Notes: generated from the letters alone by a model not told the origin. 64,000 nt of DNA from Trichormus sp. M33_DOE_039 (GCA_015296085.1 DVDT01000044.1:62001-126000), one strand, 5' to 3'. Counted from the stretch's first letter, positions 9,359 through 18,438 are shown. Translations and numbers: made by a program.

Positions 9359-10306
9359 ATGAAACTCATTTTACCTGTAGAGATTGCTGCCGAAATCGAG
9401 CCTCATTTAAAATCAGATACTCAGGTTGCGCTCGTTGATAGTGATGGCAATCTTGATCGAGATGCTAAGGATGCAGAAGTTTATTTTAGTTGGTTTTTTC
9501 TCAAGCCCCCTACTTTACATCGGGTCTTAGCCGCAGCTCCTCAACTGCGTTGGCATCATGCACCAAATGCAGGTGTAAATCACATTTTAACTCCCACGTA
9601 TTTGGAACGTGACCTCATCCTGACCAATGGTGCAGGAGTTCATGCAATTCCGATCGCAGAATTTGTCTTCACTTATATACTGGCACATGTCAAATATTTG
9701 TCAGACCTTTACAATTTACACGCTGAACGTCATTGGCAAAGAGGCTTTGCGATTCAAGAATTGACCGGTGCGACTTTACTGATTATCGGTGCAGGCGGCA
9801 TTGGTCAAGCGATCGCTCAACGTGCCAAAGCCTTCGGAATGAGAGTTTTTGGTAGTCGTCGTCATCCCGAAGCACTACCAAATTTCGACAAAGTTGTGGA
9901 TGCAGATGAGTGGCGATCGCTATTACCAGAAGTGGACTATTTAGTAATTGCTACACCCTTAACGCCAGAAACCAAAGGTCTGATTGATGAAACGGTACTG
10001 CGATCACTACCTAACCATGCGTATCTCATCAATATTGCCCGTGGTGCGGTAGTTGATGAGCCAGCTTTAATGAAAGCCCTCTCAGAAAGTTGGATTGCTG
10101 GCGCAGCCTTAGATACAGTCATCAATGAACCCTTACCATCCGACAGTCCTTTGTGGTCTGTTCCCAATCTTTTCATTACTCCCCACTGTTCCGGTCATTC
10201 CCCTAAAGTCAAACAACGTTCCATAGAACTATTTTTGGACAATCTTAGACGTTACCAAACTGGACAGCCCTTAAGGAACGTAGTGGATAAACACGCCGGA
10301 TATTAA
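9359..10306 (+). CDS. D-isomer-specific 2-hydroxyacid dehydrogenase
   Basis: ATG 9359 is preferred over the in-frame TTG 9350, giving 315 residues. The NAD(P)-binding motif LIIGAGGIGQAIA lies near residues 140-152. The catalytic Arg is in NIARGAVVDE, Glu in NEPLP and His in TPHCSGHS, so the catalytic set of the family is complete. It interconverts a 2-oxoacid and a D-2-hydroxyacid, or detoxifies glyoxylate-like products. It sits in the sulfonate-type cluster 41 bp after ssuB, suggesting co-transcription; the substrate is not readable. Confidence 0.87.
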   Translation: MKLILPVEIAAEIEPHLKSDTQVALVDSDGNLDRDAKDAEVYFSWFFLKPPTLHRVLAAAPQLRWHHAPNAGVNHILTPTYLERDLILTNGAGVHAIPIAEFVFTYILAHVKYLSDLYNLHAERHWQRGFAIQELTGATLLIIGAGGIGQAIAQRAKAFGMRVFGSRRHPEALPNFDKVVDADEWRSLLPEVDYLVIATPLTPETKGLIDETVLRSLPNHAYLINIARGAVVDEPALMKALSESWIAGAALDTVINEPLPSDSPLWSVPNLFITPHCSGHSPKVKQRSIELFLDNLRRYQTGQPLRNVVDKHAGY

Positions 10307-10331
10307 ACACAGCGAAAATTTTGTTAAACAA

Positions 10332-11087
10332 ATGACAATTAAAGAAATTCACACTTCTCAAGTGCAGATTCCCAATGCAGATTTACAAATAGATGCTTAT
10401 TTAGCCCAACCAGCCAGGGAAGGTGTGTTCCCAGCGGTGATTGTGGTGCAGGAAATATTTGGGGTAAATATTCACATTCGGGAAGTAGCCGAAAAATTTG
10501 CCCAAGAGGGATATGTAGCGATCGCCCCGTCACTTTTTCAACGTGTCGCACCTGGCTTTGAAGCTGGATATAACTCTGAAGATATTCAAAAAGGCAGAGA
10601 GTATAAAGAAAAGACCACAGCCGAAGAAATATTGAGCGATATTCAAGCGGCGATCGCTTATTTAAGAACTTTACCCAACGTGCAAAGAGATGCGATTGGA
10701 TCTATTGGTTTCTGCTTTGGTGGTCATGTGGTTTATCTAGCTGCAACTTTACCAGATATCAAAGTCACAGCTTCCTTCTACGGTGGCGGCATTACTACCT
10801 CTACTCCTGGTGGCGGAGAACCTACTATTAAACGTACTACCGAAATTAAAAGACCAATTCACCTATTCTTTGGTCTGGAAGATCAAGGTATTCCCTTAGA
10901 GCATACACAACAGATTGAGGCTGAATTAACGAAATATCAAATTCCTCATGCTGTTTATCGCTATCCCAACGCCGGACATGGCTTTTTCTGTAACCATCGA
11001 GCTAGCTACAATCCTGAAGCTGCTGCTGATGCTTGGAAAAAAGTACAAGAACTGTTTCAAAATCATCTTCAACTCCAGACAGTTTAA
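10332..11087 (+). CDS. Dienelactone hydrolase family protein
   Basis: A 251-residue alpha/beta hydrolase. It shows the dienelactone hydrolase set: Glu in VVQEIFGVN, nucleophile Cys in GFCFGGH, Asp in FGLEDQGIP and His in NAGHGFFC. These enzymes hydrolyse lactones or esters in the cytoplasm. The gene is 25 bp after the hydroxyacid dehydrogenase in the same direction, so the two are likely co-transcribed. Its presence supports a catabolic role for the cluster, though the real substrate may be a general ester. Confidence 0.9.
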   Translation: MTIKEIHTSQVQIPNADLQIDAYLAQPAREGVFPAVIVVQEIFGVNIHIREVAEKFAQEGYVAIAPSLFQRVAPGFEAGYNSEDIQKGREYKEKTTAEEILSDIQAAIAYLRTLPNVQRDAIGSIGFCFGGHVVYLAATLPDIKVTASFYGGGITTSTPGGGEPTIKRTTEIKRPIHLFFGLEDQGIPLEHTQQIEAELTKYQIPHAVYRYPNAGHGFFCNHRASYNPEAAADAWKKVQELFQNHLQLQTV

Positions 11088-11338
11088 AGACTGTTTGAAA
11101 ATTAATTAGTAATGTGTCGGATATTTACTTGTATATCTCCTTAAATCTCTCTTTTTAATGGTGAATTAAAGAAGTTTTATTACCTTTTGAGTGAGTTTTG
11201 GGTGGGATAAATAAGTATCTAAATTCTAAACAAAGAATTGCAACAAAAACTCTTAAGGTTTTTGTTTGCAAAATTCTGCTGCAAAAAATCTTCATTTTTC
11301 TTACGCTTCCAATTCCAATAAGGTTGAATTCTCTTGCA

Positions 11339-12385
11339 ATGAATCGCACAATTGAATTACCAAGAACTAACTTTTTTAAAAAAGTTTCATCCTACTTATT
11401 ACCTGGATTATTAACAGTTGCGACAACTTTAACTAGTTGTGCTGTTGCACCCCCAAAAGTAGAGACAAACAATGCTGGTATTAAAACCAAAGTTGTTAAT
11501 ATGGGCTATCAAAGCTCTGGGGATTTAGTCAAAATCCAAGGAGTATTAGAAAAACGGCTACAACCTTTAGGTGTGAAAGTCGATTGGGCGCAATTTCCCG
11601 CAGGCCCACAATTAATGGAAGCAATGAATGTAGGTAGAGTAGACATTGGCTCTGTTGGCGAAACTCCACCGATATTTGCTCAAGCCGCAGGCACGTCATT
11701 AGTTTATATTGCTAGCCGCAAGCCTAGTGAGGGTAAAGGGAGTGCAATTATTGTCCAAAATAATTCTCCGATTCGGACTTTATCTGACCTCAAAGGTAAA
11801 AAAGTAGTTTTTCAAAAGGGTTCGGCTTCTCATTATTTATTAATCAAAGCTTTAGAAGAAGGTGGTTTGAAATATAGTGATATCCAAGCTCTGAGTCTCC
11901 CACCAACGGAAGCTCGAAGTGCATTTATTCAAGGAAAAATAGACGCTTGGGTAACTTGGGATCCGCATTTAGCACTAGCACAGCAAGCCGCAAATGCTCG
12001 AATTCTCAGAAATGCAAATGGTATTGCTACCCAGGGCGGATTTTATATGGCTTCACGCAAGTTTGCCACAGAAAATCCTGAATTAGTCAGAATAATTTTG
12101 GAAGAAATAGATAACTTAGGACAATGGGCAGAGAAGAACCCATCAGAAGTAGTTAAATTACTCTCTCCAGAACTCAAACTTGATAAATCAATCTTACAAA
12201 CAGTTACTCAAAGACGGACTTATGGCTTAAGACCCATTACTCCAGAAATTATGGATAATCAACAGAAAATTGCTGATTTGTTTGCTCAAGAAAAAGTGAT
12301 CCCCAAGAAGATTGCAATTAAAGAAGCAATGCTTAATGATGAACAATATGCTGCTATTACACCCAGAACTATTAGTCAGAAATAG
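11339..12385 (+). CDS. ssuA-like: Aliphatic sulfonate-type ABC transporter substrate-binding lipoprotein (SsuA-like, copy 2)
   Basis: ATG 11339 is chosen over an in-frame GTG 141 bases upstream, because it gives a normal lipoprotein signal (NFFKKVSSYLLPGLLTVATT, lipobox LTSC, Cys34) and 348 residues. The mature protein matches copy 1 along its length (NMGYQSSGDLVKIQGVLEKR, GSVGETPPIFAQ, QKGSASHYLL). It keeps the canonical WVTWDPHLALAQ pocket motif. It ends the transport part of the cluster and is followed by a fragment of a monooxygenase gene. Together with copy 1 it may widen the ligand range of one SsuB/C core. Confidence 0.88.
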   Translation: MNRTIELPRTNFFKKVSSYLLPGLLTVATTLTSCAVAPPKVETNNAGIKTKVVNMGYQSSGDLVKIQGVLEKRLQPLGVKVDWAQFPAGPQLMEAMNVGRVDIGSVGETPPIFAQAAGTSLVYIASRKPSEGKGSAIIVQNNSPIRTLSDLKGKKVVFQKGSASHYLLIKALEEGGLKYSDIQALSLPPTEARSAFIQGKIDAWVTWDPHLALAQQAANARILRNANGIATQGGFYMASRKFATENPELVRIILEEIDNLGQWAEKNPSEVVKLLSPELKLDKSILQTVTQRRTYGLRPITPEIMDNQQKIADLFAQEKVIPKKIAIKEAMLNDEQYAAITPRTISQK

Positions 12386-12435
12386 TTGAATTTAATCATT
12401 CAATTTTTGTGTAAACAACTGAGCAGAAAAATCAT

Positions 12436-12545
12436 GAATACAAAGGCTCGAATTTGCGGGAAAATCTGGTTTGACTCCTCCAGAAAATCAGTTTAAGAAG
12501 CTATCGGTTACTCCTGAATTAGTCAATATTGGTTCATCTACATGA
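12436..12545 (+). pseudogene. 3' remnant of a second LLM-class monooxygenase gene
   Basis: Bases from 12436 read EYKGSNLRENL, matching EYEGSTLRENL near the end of the monooxygenase at 1-1251. The nucleotide match continues past a +1/-1 slip (stop TGA 12472 in the original frame) into a frame reading PPENQFKKLSVTPELVNIGS, ending at TGA 12543. That corresponds to RPGNQF in the intact gene. Nothing upstream matches the rest of the enzyme, so only the last 35 or so codons survive. The terminal TGA overlaps the ATG of the next gene. Confidence 0.6.
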
Positions 12546-13432
12546 AAACTATCTTTGTCCAGACGATCGCGATCGCCACAAGTGCAGCTTCTTTAATGAT
12601 GTCATTGCCGGCTCAAGCAGCATCATTCACTGCATTTTCCTTTAAAACCAATGTCACAGCTACCCCTGACCCCACAGGTAATCTACTGAATGATCCTACA
12701 AGGGATATCAGGCTGGACTCAGTGGAATTTAATCAGCAAACTATTAGTAGTTTTGAAGTAGTTAACCAAGCCAAGATTCTGCGCAACGATACTTACACCC
12801 TCTCCGATGGTAGTGTATTTGGAGTACTGCATTCAGGACGAGGCCCCAATACACCCAGTGACAATCTAGTTGTAGAAGGGCCTTCCAAAGCTAACCCAAC
12901 AGATCAAGATATTGTTAACAGTTTGGGCAACTTAAATCTGAATAGCATCCTAGTGACAAGAGAAAATGCTAATCAAGCCAGCATCGAAGTTGCTTTCGCC
13001 AATCCTGTGAATACTTTCTTCTTTTGGGAACGTGGTGGAAATCCCAGTGGAACAGTTGCAGGTGATAGCGATTTATTAGTTGAAGCGTTGGATGATAATA
13101 ATGCAGTTATTGCCAGTTACAAAATCTTGAGGCAAAACTACACCAAAGCTGACTATAACATCAGTACAGTTGTTGAGCCAATCCTGAACAATGGGCCTTT
13201 TAATATCGGTTCTATCGGTATTAGTTTGAATGGAATCACCACAAAAACACTGCGATTAACTAGCTCTAACAATAACGGGTTGATTCCTGGTATTCCTAAC
13301 GATAACGGGCCAGATTTCAAGGTTATAGGAGCAAATGTTGAAGCTGTTCCCGAACCCTCTATGATTGTGGGCGCACTAATAGCAGGTGGTTTGGGGATGA
13401 TTTTCCAGCGCAAGAGAACATTTACAGGTTAA
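12542..13432 (+). CDS. PEP-CTERM sorting domain protein
   Basis: A 296-residue secreted protein. It has an N-terminal signal peptide (hydrophobic ATSAASLMMSLPAQA, cleavage near Ala-Ala-Ser). It also has a C-terminal PEP-CTERM tag: VPEP, a hydrophobic stretch ALIAGGLGMIF, and basic QRKR. PEP-CTERM proteins are processed by exosortase and usually end in the envelope or extracellular matrix. The middle, rich in Asn, Thr and Asp, has no motif I recognise. It starts within the stop of the monooxygenase remnant and is followed by a hairpin terminator. Confidence 0.85.
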   Translation: MKTIFVQTIAIATSAASLMMSLPAQAASFTAFSFKTNVTATPDPTGNLLNDPTRDIRLDSVEFNQQTISSFEVVNQAKILRNDTYTLSDGSVFGVLHSGRGPNTPSDNLVVEGPSKANPTDQDIVNSLGNLNLNSILVTRENANQASIEVAFANPVNTFFFWERGGNPSGTVAGDSDLLVEALDDNNAVIASYKILRQNYTKADYNISTVVEPILNNGPFNIGSIGISLNGITTKTLRLTSSNNNGLIPGIPNDNGPDFKVIGANVEAVPEPSMIVGALIAGGLGMIFQRKRTFTG

Positions 13433-13457
13433 TTCTTTCTCACTAGCAGCTATTAAG

Positions 13458-13489
13458 TTTACCCGGACTTTGTGGAAAGTCTGGGTAAA
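13458..13489 (+). terminator. Hairpin terminator after the PEP-CTERM gene
   Basis: A 14-bp stem (TTTACCCGGACTTT with AAAGTCTGGGTAAA, one G-T pair) around a GTGG loop, followed by ATTTGCTTG. It lies between converging genes and could serve both strands. Confidence 0.65.
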
Positions 13490-13561
13490 TTTGCTTGTTA
13501 AAGTTAACCTATGGGTGAGTCATTTGTAATTAGTGTTTCCTTACCCCCTATTGCTTCAGCG

Positions 13562-14830
13562 TTACTCTTTATAGTCTTCCAATGTTTCCAATTTGCGAAT
13601 TTCTGGCCAAATCATCGCTGTCACAACTACTACCAAAATTGTACCAATTCCACCACTAACAACGGATATTACCGTACCAAACAAAGCGGCTGCCAAACCA
13701 GATTCAAAGCCGCCTAATTCGTTAGACGCACTGATAAAAACACTATTAATCGCAGCAACTCGACCCCGTAAATGTTCGGGGGTACGAATCTGCACTAAAG
13801 TATGGCGAATCACTACACTAATACTATCTAATGCGCCATTCAATACGAGCATTAACAGTGATAGCCAAAACCAACGAGATAGTCCAAAGATAATAGTGAC
13901 AATCCCAAAGCCCACAACTGACCAAAGTAAGACTTTTCCGGCTTGGCGTAAGGGGGGTATATGGGCCAAGACTAGAGCCATAAACAGCGCGCCGATAGAT
14001 GGCGCAGCCTGTAGATACCCTAATTCCACTGGGCCGACCCGCAAAATATCTTTAGCAAAGATGGGTAATAGTGCAGTTGCACCGCCTAGTAAGACAGCAA
14101 ATAAATCTAGGGTGATGGCTGCCAATATGAGCTGATTTTGCCAGACAAACTTAGCACCAGCCGATAATGCTTGCAGTGATATCGGTTCTTTGTGAAAAGT
14201 GGCCTTTTGGGGTTTAATTCTGGACACGAGGCCAAAACATAAAAATCCAGCGATCGCAGCTAGTATATAAACTCCTGTAGCACTATTCCAAGTAGCGATC
14301 GCTAATCCTCCCAATGCTGGGCCAATCACTGTCGCCAGTTGGAAGCTACTGCTATTCCAAGTCGCAGCATTTGTGTAAGCACTCACAGGTAGCAATTGCC
14401 ACATCAGCGCATCACTGGCAGGTTTCAAAAATGCCCTGGCTACACCAGTCAAAAGTAAGCAGAGATAAACCAACCAGACTGCGCCTTGACTATAAGAAAC
14501 AACAGCCAAAGCGAAGGAGCAGAAAACTAGCAGCAACACTGCTAATAGAGTAGTATGTTTGCGATCGTGGCGATCTGCAACATCTCCAGCAATCAAAGTT
14601 AGGATGATCATCGGGAGGACTTGCGCCAATCCCACCCCACCTAATACCATCGCTGAGTTTGTGCGTTCATACAGTTCCCAGCCAATCGCCACCGTTTGCA
14701 TTTGTGAGCCTGTAAACAGCAGCACACGCCCTATGGTAAACAGGCGATAATCTCGAAACCTCAAGGCTGCAAAAGGATCGTGTGGTGCAACATGAGTGTT
14801 AGACAGAGAATTTCGTTTGCTCGAAGACAT
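13562..14830 (-). CDS. MFS transporter (EntS/MFS_3-like)
   Basis: A 422-residue membrane protein with about twelve hydrophobic segments. The N-terminal FRDYRLFTIGRVLLFTGSQM and the loop GDVADRHDRK (MFS motif A, between segments 2 and 3) place it with MFS_3 exporters such as EntS. Members export siderophores, drugs or metabolites by proton antiport. The neighbouring upstream minus-strand genes encode a two-component ABC exporter, so this region may be an export locus, but no biosynthetic genes are nearby to name the cargo. Confidence 0.85.
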   Translation of the reverse strand: MSSSKRNSLSNTHVAPHDPFAALRFRDYRLFTIGRVLLFTGSQMQTVAIGWELYERTNSAMVLGGVGLAQVLPMIILTLIAGDVADRHDRKHTTLLAVLLLVFCSFALAVVSYSQGAVWLVYLCLLLTGVARAFLKPASDALMWQLLPVSAYTNAATWNSSSFQLATVIGPALGGLAIATWNSATGVYILAAIAGFLCFGLVSRIKPQKATFHKEPISLQALSAGAKFVWQNQLILAAITLDLFAVLLGGATALLPIFAKDILRVGPVELGYLQAAPSIGALFMALVLAHIPPLRQAGKVLLWSVVGFGIVTIIFGLSRWFWLSLLMLVLNGALDSISVVIRHTLVQIRTPEHLRGRVAAINSVFISASNELGGFESGLAAALFGTVISVVSGGIGTILVVVVTAMIWPEIRKLETLEDYKE

Positions 14831-14975
14831 TTGGAGTATTCAAAATTCAAAATTACGGTCAGTCTTAGGATCAAAACAATTCATACCAACAACTGATTTC
14901 TCAGTTACATGACACTGAACAACAGAATTAATTACCTGTCATCATTAATTACCTGTCATCTGTTTTCTACCTTCA

Positions 14976-15830
14976 CTACATTGCCACCCGTGGATAAAGC
15001 TTTGCACAGATGATTGTTAAGCCAATTAATGTGAGCGAGAGGATTGTACAGTCAGTACCAAAACCGTAAAGACTTGAGCCATTGACTAGCATCGTGTCGC
15101 GCAAGGCATCAACTTCATAAGTCAAGGGGTTAATGTGGGAGATTAACTGCAACCACTTGGGCATGAGTGATATGGGATAAATGGCATTGCTAGCAAAAAA
15201 TAATGGCATGGTTAATAATTGCCCAATGCCTGTAAATCTTTCTCTAGTTTTCACCAAACAGCCAATAATTAGGGAAAAGACACAGAAGCTAGCAGCTCCT
15301 AAAAACACTACTAGCACTACTTTGATGAAAGCCAAGGGATGCAGATTTAGTTGTACACCCAACAATACAGCTAACCCATAAATTAAAACAACTTGTGAAA
15401 AGCAGCGTACACTGGCGGCTATAGCTTTACCCAAAACCATCGCCGCGCGGGGTATAGGACTCGCCAAAAGTTTTTGTAAAATCCCTAAGTCCCGTTCCCA
15501 AATCAGTGTCATCCCTCCGGTAAAAATAGCTACGAATAGCACACTCTGTGCCAGGATTCCAGGAGTGATAAATTCTAAGTAAGGTAAATTCCCTGTAGGG
15601 ATAGCGCGAGTGCGATTGAATACTTGCCCAAAAATCAGTAGCCACAAAGCAGGTTGTACGGCTCGGATAACTAAATCGCTGGGATCATGTCTGAGTTTAC
15701 GAACTTCAAGTTCTGTAATTACCAGAGTTTTGTTAAATAGCCTGTTGATAGCAGCAAATATATTTTTGGGGTGAGTCAATTTTGAATTAGCCCAATCTCT
15801 GGCTAGTACGTCTTGTTCTTGCTGTCTCAC
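14976..15830 (-). CDS. ABC-2 type transporter permease (DrrB family)
   Basis: A 284-residue membrane protein with about six hydrophobic segments, matching the ABC-2 permease family. Recognisable stretches are PALWLLIFGQVFNR, LEFITPGILAQSVLF and SNAIYPISLMPKWLQ. The GTG start at 15830 places its first 44 bases inside the end of the ATPase gene (15787), which implies translational coupling. With that ATPase it forms a DrrAB-like exporter of lipids, drugs or polysaccharide. A later start would shorten the hydrophilic N-terminus. Confidence 0.87.
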   Translation of the reverse strand: MRQQEQDVLARDWANSKLTHPKNIFAAINRLFNKTLVITELEVRKLRHDPSDLVIRAVQPALWLLIFGQVFNRTRAIPTGNLPYLEFITPGILAQSVLFVAIFTGGMTLIWERDLGILQKLLASPIPRAAMVLGKAIAASVRCFSQVVLIYGLAVLLGVQLNLHPLAFIKVVLVVFLGAASFCVFSLIIGCLVKTRERFTGIGQLLTMPLFFASNAIYPISLMPKWLQLISHINPLTYEVDALRDTMLVNGSSLYGFGTDCTILSLTLIGLTIICAKLYPRVAM

Positions 15831-16644
15831 GGTAACTCACTCCTGATACTAATTGATTTCCGGCGTAGTGAATAAACACATCATCTAAGGTTGCGTCTGG
15901 TTTACCTATGGTGGCTTTTAAGTCTGTGGGTGAACCAGTGACAATCTCTCTACCCCGGTTCATGATGACGACACGATGGCATAAACTGTCAGCTTCTTCT
16001 AAAAAGTGGGTAGTTAAAAATATGGTTGTACTGTAGTCAGTCCGCAGCTGTTCTACTAATTCCCAGACTTGACTACGAGCTACTGGATCTAGTCCTACTG
16101 TTGGCTCATCTAAAAACAAAATTGGCGGTCGATGTAATATAGCTTGGGCTATTTCTAGTTTGCGGATCATTCCGCCAGAATAGTTTCTCACGAGGCGATG
16201 AGCCGCTTCTTGTAAATCCATGAATTCCAAAACTTCTTGAATGCGCTGTCGCCGTCGTTGTGAGGGAATGTCATACAGCTTGGCAAATATCAACAGATTT
16301 TCATAACCTGTGAGGCTACCATCGGCTGAAAGAGCTTGAGGTACGTAACCAATCACTCTTCTGACTTCATTAGGCTGTTGGCTGACATCATAACCAGCTA
16401 AGATGGCGCGTCCCGCACTAGGTGGTAGCAAAGTCGTCAACATTTTAATGACTGTACTTTTTCCTGCGCCATTTGGCCCCAGTAAGCCAAAGACTTCACC
16501 AGTTGCTACAGAGATATTCAGACTATCTACAGCTGTGAATTGATCAAAGCGGCGTGTCAATTCTTGAGTGGTTAAGATGACTTGATTGGCAAGTTTGGCA
16601 GATGTTGCAGGCCAATCCTCTATTCTTCCTGTTAGTTTGGTCAC
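15787..16644 (-). CDS. ABC transporter ATPase (DrrA family)
   Basis: A 285-residue ATPase with GTG start 16644, preceded by AAGGAAG about 12 bases upstream. It shows Walker A GPNGAGKST, signature YSGGMIRKLEIAQA, Walker B ILFLDEPTVGLD and switch His in TTHFLEEAD. The C-terminal SPTDLKATIGKPDATLDDVF resembles the DrrA regulatory tail. It is coupled to the overlapping DrrB-type permease. Cargo is unknown. Confidence 0.9.
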   Translation of the reverse strand: MTKLTGRIEDWPATSAKLANQVILTTQELTRRFDQFTAVDSLNISVATGEVFGLLGPNGAGKSTVIKMLTTLLPPSAGRAILAGYDVSQQPNEVRRVIGYVPQALSADGSLTGYENLLIFAKLYDIPSQRRRQRIQEVLEFMDLQEAAHRLVRNYSGGMIRKLEIAQAILHRPPILFLDEPTVGLDPVARSQVWELVEQLRTDYSTTIFLTTHFLEEADSLCHRVVIMNRGREIVTGSPTDLKATIGKPDATLDDVFIHYAGNQLVSGVSYRETARTRRTSQRLG

Positions 16645-16747
16645 AAGTAGAATACACTTCCTTGAATATTATTTAGGCTATCTAAATATTAGCTTGCCAT
16701 ATATTCTTTGAAAGTCAAGAGCCTGCAATGATTCTATTGCTACTCAC

Positions 16748-16772
16748 AAAAAAATAGCCCCAAATAGGGGCT
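16748..16772 (-). terminator. Rho-independent terminator of the DUF2808 gene
   Basis: On the minus strand, AGCCCC-TATTT-GGGGCT forms a six-pair GC-rich stem followed by ATTTTTTT. It lies 28 bases after the stop codon of the DUF2808 gene and upstream of the DrrA gene, separating the two units. Confidence 0.85.
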
Positions 16773-16799
16773 GTAAGCGATTAATCAAGGTATTTTCAA

Positions 16800-17330
16800 T
16801 CATTCAGTATCAGTAACGCCATAAAATTGCAGACGAGCAGTACCGATTCCATAGTTATTGGTTTGTGTGTCTGCGGCTAGACTCTGCAAACGGAATTGAT
16901 ACACACCTTCGTACATAGGATTACGCACAGGTTTCAGTGCGATTGTGACTGTTTGACCAGGTGCGATCGCTTGCTCAAGATTGACAATCACTGTTTGTGG
17001 TTGACTACTCTTACTAAGAGAGATTCCTAATTTTTGACCTTGGCGATCGCTTGTGCCTGCAAAGGCAAAACTTTCTTGCAGATCAAAATCAATTGGTTCT
17101 AAACCTGTGATTTGAGTCAAGGCGATCGTCTTTAATGGTGTGGCAGTCTTGGGTACAGTGACGGTGAAATAATAAGTTGATTCCCAAGCACTTGTATGAT
17201 TATACGTTGTAGCTGTAGACAGCAATTTTGGTGCTTGTGCTAAGGCTAATGTTTGAGAAACAGGAACAGCAAATAAGCATAGTCCTGTACTAACCAATAA
17301 GGTTTTACAGAGGTTGAAAATGTTAATCAT
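16800..17330 (-). CDS. DUF2808 domain protein, secreted
   Basis: A 176-residue protein with an N-terminal signal peptide (hydrophobic TLLVSTGLCLFAVPVSQTLALAQA) and a mature part matching the cyanobacterial DUF2808 family. Recognisable stretches are SAWESTYYFTVTVPKTA, ITGLEPIDFDL and TVTIALKPVRNPMYEGVYQF. The domain looks all-beta; its function is unknown. It has its own terminator and a roughly 900 bp upstream region without genes, so it is probably a single-gene unit in the envelope or periplasm. Confidence 0.8.
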   Translation of the reverse strand: MINIFNLCKTLLVSTGLCLFAVPVSQTLALAQAPKLLSTATTYNHTSAWESTYYFTVTVPKTATPLKTIALTQITGLEPIDFDLQESFAFAGTSDRQGQKLGISLSKSSQPQTVIVNLEQAIAPGQTVTIALKPVRNPMYEGVYQFRLQSLAADTQTNNYGIGTARLQFYGVTDTE

Positions 17331-17767
17331 GTCAGTCGGGGATGGTTATTGAAAATCTGACGTTTCTATGAGCAATGACTCAACGGAAAAGTTTGTACTG
17401 ATGGCTATTCAACAGTTAGGAAGCAAATTTATATAGCCATAGCAATATAAATGATTCAATTTACAACCTGAGTTGCAATTAAATTGACTCATTTATATCT
17501 CAGGGACTATACAATTTGTTTCCGCATCATTTGAGTATCTACTGTTTTAATATAACCTTTTAAAAGTGACAATATTATGTCTAAAAATATTTTCTGCACC
17601 ATTTAAATGGCACTAAAACGATGTGATTATGTGCTTTTTACTAAAAACAATTCTGTTTATTTAGTATTGAATTGATGCTAGGTTTAGATGTCTCTAAATC
17701 AAACCAACATAAAAATAATTGTTTATAACATTGATAACGAGATGTGCAAATTAATTATTGATACTCC

Positions 17768-18168
17768 TCTCCATAGCTTGCTTCCCTAAGGGTACTTCTT
17801 CCCAAAACGAAGAGAGGCTTGAATTTTCACTCCCCTTCCCTAGTAGGGAAGGGGTTGGGGTTAGGTTTGAAATAAAGTTGCACACAGCGTTTGATAATTA
17901 ACAGGCATTAGATAACTATGTCAGAATAATTATTTTATACCTGTGATAATATCAGAGCTTATGCGAAGAGACTCTGTGATTGGGAATACAGGAGTATAAA
18001 ATAATACTTGAAAGTTATTTTTACTAACGCTAAAATATTTCAAACCTAATCCCGTGAGCCTCCCATTGCCTCGTAGGTAAGGAGAGTTTCAAAGCCTCAC
18101 TTCGTTTAAGGGAGAGGTACTCTGCGGGTACTTCTACGGAGAACTCGCAGAGTAGCAAGCTATGGAAG
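17768..18168. mobile_element. 0.4 kb fold-back (inverted-repeat) element, no ORF
   Basis: The two ends are inverted homologues. CTCCATAGCTTGCT near 17770 pairs with AGCAAGCTATGG near 18153, then GGTACTTCT, AACGAAG-GAGGCTT, CCTTCCCTA-TAGG and TTAGGTTTGAAATA each have an inverted partner in order. An inner pair (TAATTATTTTATACCTG near 17930, CAGGAGTATAAAATAATACT near 17985) continues the symmetry toward a centre near 17970. It sits in the 910 bp gap 17331-18240, which holds no gene. This looks like a MITE-like or structural-RNA element; no transposase or target duplication was verified. Confidence 0.55.
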
Positions 18169-18240
18169 AACTTTCAGACTTTCCAAACATTCTCGAAGCC
18201 TTACACCCCTACATCACTTTTAGATTCAGTCACAAGTAAT

Positions 18241-18438
18241 TTATACATCAACATTAATCTGTTCTATCTGTCTAGCCGCTTTATCCCAAAGCTTGGCTGA
18301 TATCTCATCTTGCCAATGGTTTCGCAAATTTTCTGCTTTTTTGTGGCATATCCGCTCTAACATCTCTAAAATGGCAGATAACGTCAATTTATCGATTAAA
18401 GCTTCCAAAATATCCATATTGTCTTTCATAAAAGTCAC
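18241..18438 (-). CDS. Small conserved cyanobacterial protein of unknown function
   Basis: A 65-residue protein from GTG 18438 (AAGGA lies about 10 bases upstream; ATG 18429 and 18417 are in-frame alternatives). The stretch DILEALIDKLTLSAILEMLE followed by ICHKKAENLRNHWQD and WDKAARQIEQ is predicted fully alpha-helical. It resembles small hypothetical proteins I recall from many cyanobacteria. No catalytic motif or membrane segment is visible. Function unknown. Confidence 0.6.
   Translation of the reverse strand: MTFMKDNMDILEALIDKLTLSAILEMLERICHKKAENLRNHWQDEISAKLWDKAARQIEQINVDV

Noticed and set aside
13593-14135. 180-residue plus-strand ORF opposite the MFS gene
   Set aside because: Antisense shadow of the MFS gene; Thr/Lys-rich with no domain or ribosome binding site.
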